Source: Rhabdornis inornatus (taxonomy: Eukaryota > Chordata > Aves > Passeriformes > Rhabdornithidae). From it: a DNA stretch of 64,000 nucleotides. The stretch spans positions 930,001-994,000 of the forward strand of contig VWZS01002406.1 in assembly GCA_013397075.1 (NCBI GenBank), read 5' to 3'. The number at the start of each line of letters is the position of its first letter. The stretch's first letter is position 1. The notes beneath the pieces were generated by a model. The model did not search any database and had not been told where the DNA came from. It worked only from the letters and a program-made list of their open reading frames with translations. Of this stretch, positions 59,899 to 64,000 are shown in pieces. The translations under genes were made by a program, and so were the position numbers.

Positions 59899-62800
59899 AT
59901 CTAAGAGGAAAGCCAGACAGGCCATCATGCTGGGCAGTGATGTAATATGTCAGAGCTGGAAATCAGGCCACAGGCATTACACCAGGGACTAGAGGCACCC
60001 TGCTCTCACATATACTCCCTGCACGTCCTTAGGCTCTCCCAGTTTCTCTGGGAAACCCAGTCTAAGATGTTTTACATTTAGTCCCTTCAGGTTTTTCCTT
60101 GAAAAAATTACTTAGCTCTGCTTCTGTGGGGGCATGTGGCCATAGAGGTTTCATGTTTGGTGCTTAGAGAGAGGGATGCCTACAAGACCTTTGCCATCCA
60201 GCTCCCACCCACTAGTTTGAACACCTTGAGTCTGCATAAAGGAAAGGTGAAGCCGCAAGGATCTGGCAAGGATGTTCTTGAACCGTAGCTCTGGGAACAC
60301 TTCCCCTTGGATTTATTAACAGTGGCACCAATCTCCTGACTTCTTCAAGGCATAGCAATGGCCTCATGTGGGTTTGTTTCCTTGTCTGTTGAGGAGATCC
60401 TCTACCCCTTTTCCCATTGGCATTAGGCTGGGCTGTGCACCCACTGTCTCTCATGTGCTGAGTGTGGGAACAGAGCTGTGAATTGTTGGTAAATTAACAG
60501 TCGAGCTATCCTACCCACACAGGCCAATCTGACACTATATGCCCATCATTGCATTCCTTTGGGCTGGAAGTCCTCATTTATGCCTTTGTAATTTTATTTC
60601 ACATGTATTTTTTAACTAAAGCAGTCTATTGCTTCTCCCCATAGAACAATTAGGTATGTGACATTTCCACCAAAACAATAGTGTTTTCAAATGCTGTGTG
60701 AGTAAAATGCTGAAGGTTTCATTTAAAGTGAGAAAATAGATGTAAGCAACTAATAGTTTCTTCTCCAGTCCCAGAAAATGAAACCTTTCAAGGCCAAAAT
60801 TTTGCAAACAAACTTTTGAACGTTTTTACAGGTAGTCTTTGAACTACTTCTAAATTAATGTATGTATATTCTTTGCCATATTTTATGAACTGCTGTGCTC
60901 TTCTTCACACTGAAAATAATAAACTGATGCATTCATGTAAGAGGAATCAACTAACAGACCTTTTTTCCCGCACATGCAGGAATGTGTAACACAAGTAAAA
61001 ATACCATTTCTGTGGATTGTTCATTTTCCTAGGGCTTGTTCTCACAGAACAGGGGAAAAAAAAGTCTTTTGTATCCTAGTGGCTTTCTTTGTGATATTAT
61101 GGACTTAAGGGGAAAAGCCCAGACCAAATAACTGCTGTGTGTGAGCTATAGCTAAACAGCCAAAGCAATACAAAATATAACTAATAGGATAAGTTGCTGG
61201 TTTGCCAGAGATAGGGGGTAAAGTCTTAGTGTAACTTATTTCCTATTTCCTTGTGTGATTATTGTGGCAACAGCCAAAATCTTGAGCAGTTCTGGAGTGA
61301 TCTCTTCACAACTTCTGTGCTGAGCAGAAATAAGACAATGTCCATTGCAAGTGAGGAGCACCACTGATGTTTTCCTGTCTGTCTTTTGAGCCAGGAAGGC
61401 ATAAGTTATTTCTGAGCACCATTTAGAACCTTGATTTGGTCGACAGACTGTGGATCTCTGGAGTCATATGAAATAATCTGTTTTTCAGAGCTGGAGAGCA
61501 GCAGCTACAGCACATTCAATTGCCCTGGAACAGCTGATGGTGCCAGCAGTTCACCCTGGGGCATCTCAGGTTCGGGCAGATAAACCCCATGGATTCTCCC
61601 ATTCCCTTGCAGGTGGTCTGATGAAATCAGCCTTAGCATTTGTGTGGCATTTAGGTCATGCAGATGATACCAAGTAGCACATTCTCTAGTCAGCAAAAGT
61701 TAAAAAAATAACAATTAAAATCAGATATTTACAGTTACCCTTAAGTTCCAGAAGTCCCTCATTCAAAATTCACATACAACCGCAGAGATCCAAGGCAATT
61801 GTATGAAGTCCCTAAATTTGTGCTTAGCTAAGATATGTTCTCCAGTCAGTCACCAGACACCATCTGAAACCTTGAAGGTTAGAAGAGATACCACTGCCTT
61901 TGCCAATTTTCTCCTGTAATTAAGCCTGCTTACTGCTGGGGGAAAAAAAAAGGCTCATTTGAATCTCATTTTCTGTTATCTAAGATAAGGTCATGCCTCT
62001 GGCTTGTCTGGTGAAGATGCTGAAAATTGCTTCAATTATCCCTGCTTAACTGAGTGTAATCACTAAAATATCAGATAATTGGAGCTGCAAGGTAGTGCTG
62101 TTGGCACTAAGCCTGCAAAATGAATGTTTTCCCCAGCCCAGTGTAGAATCTTTCCTGCTCAATTTACTGTTAAGTCAGCAGTGTTTAGTTTCATTCCTTC
62201 ACCTTGATATGGAAGGAGGCAGAAGGGACAGGGATATTGTATATTCATCAAAATTTATAGGTATATATCTGAGATGGTGTGATTTATTGTCTCTGAAAAA
62301 TTATGCTGTGTAGAAATATTTCATGCAGCCTTAGGGGTGTGTGTGATTTCAAAACTGTTATGTGTAAATACGTTCTGGATTAATGCCACGTTTAAAAAAA
62401 AAAGGCATCTTAATATATTGTTATTGGGATTCAGATGTGGATCCTGGAAAAACTGTATTGATGATATTTCTGGTTTCGAGCTCATCCAGCAGATACACTT
62501 CATTAGCAAAGATTTGCTCTGAATGCCCCATTCTAACCAGGAAGGAAACTTCTCATTGCTCTCCGCAGTGCCGTGTCGAGCCCCTTCAAGGGCTTTTATC
62601 CTCCCCACACTTCTTTGAGGTTGGCAAATAATGTTATCTCAAGTCAGCTAACGGCAGGCTGGGGGCATGGAAAGGTTGGAGGGTCAGTCCTCCCACCCTC
62701 GGGAATCTTGAACAGGAACAGGAGCAGGGAGCACACGTAGCACACGTGGAATTGATGCATCTGCTGCCCTCCCCTGCCCTTTGCTGCATTTCCTGCAGCC

Positions 62801-63238
62801 AGCCCCTTCAAGGGACAATGGACATACTGCAGGATCGACTGTGCTCTTCTTTATTAAAGCATGAGAGATGCTAACAGCTTGACTAACAGTTTGCTGAATT
62901 TGGAGTCTCCTGGATTCCTCTTGAACATTATAATTCGTAGCTGCCCCACAAAACAGATGCATTTTTATTTGATATTTAGCTATTTGTTCAGTCATTTTAG
63001 ATTGGTAAGCTCATGCTGAAAGCCCAGATCTTCAATCCTAAAGACAAATAAATGAACAAGGAAACAGCTTACCATTTGCCCCGTAACATCTCTTTTGCAT
63101 TTGTTGTAGAGTTTACTTTCCTTGGATGTGCACATCCACCATGCAGGATTGGACCTACTCCTTAGCATTGGCTGAGAAGGCTGTACTAAACTTTTCTTAG
63201 ATGGAAGATTTCCTTTCTTCACAAGCCAGCCTGCTCCC
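59899..63238. other. Intergenic DNA, nothing recognised
   Basis: About 3.3 kb with no recognisable gene or transposon. Open frames of up to 103 codons (62684-62995, minus) lack domains. Confidence 0.55.
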
Positions 63239-63260
63239 AAATAAATAAATAAATAAATAA
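63239..63260. repeat. (AAAT)5 microsatellite followed by an A run
   Basis: Five AAAT units plus a partial one, then C and about ten A. It could be the tail of a retroposed sequence, but nothing recognisable precedes it. Confidence 0.85.
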
Positions 63261-63271
63261 CAAAAAAAAAA

Positions 63272-64000
63272 TCTCAGAGGTGATAGAGGGCAAAGAGAAT
63301 CCCTGCTGTAGCCAGCGGAGTGTCTGCAGAGCTATGCATGGTGAGAGGGAGGGCTGACACCTCGGGAGATTTTTCATCAGCATCCTGCTGTGTACAAGCT
63401 TCCTACACAGGCAATCTCCACACAAAAGAGTTAATCACAAACTCATCATCCTGGAAAAGATCAACACAAACGACTCTTGCTTATACATTGCTGGGGTTGT
63501 GCTAACACACATATCCAGGCTGGGCTTCCCAGGGCTGGATCCAGCTGCGTTAATCTGCTTCTATCCAGTGCAGCCAGAAGCAACTTAATCTTTTCTGTCA
63601 GTCTTGCTTTTAAAGGCAATGTGAAAGTAAAGCAAGAAAAGCTCTGAGACAAGAGCTAAAAAGCTTTTAAAAGAGCTAAAAGCCTGTTTTGTCCGACTGA
63701 TAATTTCAATTGCCCACTTTGAAAGCTCAGCTGGTAGTGCTCAAATAGGGGAAGCAGAAGGCAGCGCTGTCATGCAAGGCTCCGGGTCCTGGGGACAGAC
63801 CGGGAGAAAGGCAGCAATTAAGTCGGCAGAAAGAAATAGCGTAAATATTTTGCCTGCTACAGTAAAGGCCATTTAATAGAAGCGAAGGGCAACAAAAGGA
63901 ATGTGGGTGGCTCAGGTGACTGTGAGATGTTTACACAGACTCTAAGAGAAAGCAGGACAGGATGTATTTGTCCCACCTATTGGAAGTAGCCATGCATGTG
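63272..64000. other. Unannotated right end of window
   Basis: No gene recognised. CpG content rises slightly after 63730 (for example near 63781-63840), which may belong to something beyond the window edge. The 9-base string 'agagctaaa' occurs at 63652 and 63672 next to an A/T palindrome (aaaagctttt). Confidence 0.45.

Overview
This 64 kb window looks like a gene-poor stretch of a bird genome, probably a songbird. The evidence is the repeat content: at least nine fragments of the CR1 non-LTR retrotransposon, several ending in the avian CR1 tail built from variants of ATTCTATG; two LTR-type insertions and a further ERV-like repeat that resemble avian endogenous-retrovirus families; and long A+T-rich DNA with very few CpGs. 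I found no convincing protein-coding exon of a host gene, no tRNA or rRNA gene, no bacterial-style operon and no CRISPR array. The open frames are short, lack recognisable domains, and in the clear cases are relics of the CR1 reverse-transcriptase protein.

Layout. 1-1097 is an avian interspersed repeat cut by the left window edge, followed by a 37-T run. 1771-2050 is a CR1 3' end. 2051-7720 holds nothing recognised. 7721-9188 is a CR1 cluster containing one reverse relic, a reverse-transcriptase relic with its catalytic motif lost, a tiny reverse fragment and a 3' end. 9189-14337 is unremarkable; 14338-14528 is another CR1 3' end. 14529-29582 is about 15 kb of mostly unique DNA with a compound trinucleotide microsatellite at 27208-27280. 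A compact LTR-like element lies at 29583-29874, a reverse CR1 at 34349-34905, an ERV-type LTR at 36027-36567 and an old CR1 at 37045-37283. The longest CR1 fragment, 37880-39003, contains an assembly error: a 252-bp segment appears twice, exactly, around a 115-bp GC-rich insert bounded by single Ns. A CpG-rich patch follows at 39020-39660. Another reverse CR1 is at 44813-45229. The right third is largely unique DNA with a pure (CTG)23 tract at 56530-56598, a perfect hairpin at 49786-49811, a cluster of GATAA motifs at 53909-54124 and a small palindromic old element at 59810-59898.

There are no genes here that work together. The coding remains are inactive transposon debris, and any host function would have to be non-coding (candidate regulatory patches at 39020-39660 and 53909-54124). 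I did not find evidence of a new biological system. The observations most worth checking are the assembly artefact, the long uninterrupted CTG tract, the isolated CpG patch and the GATAA cluster.
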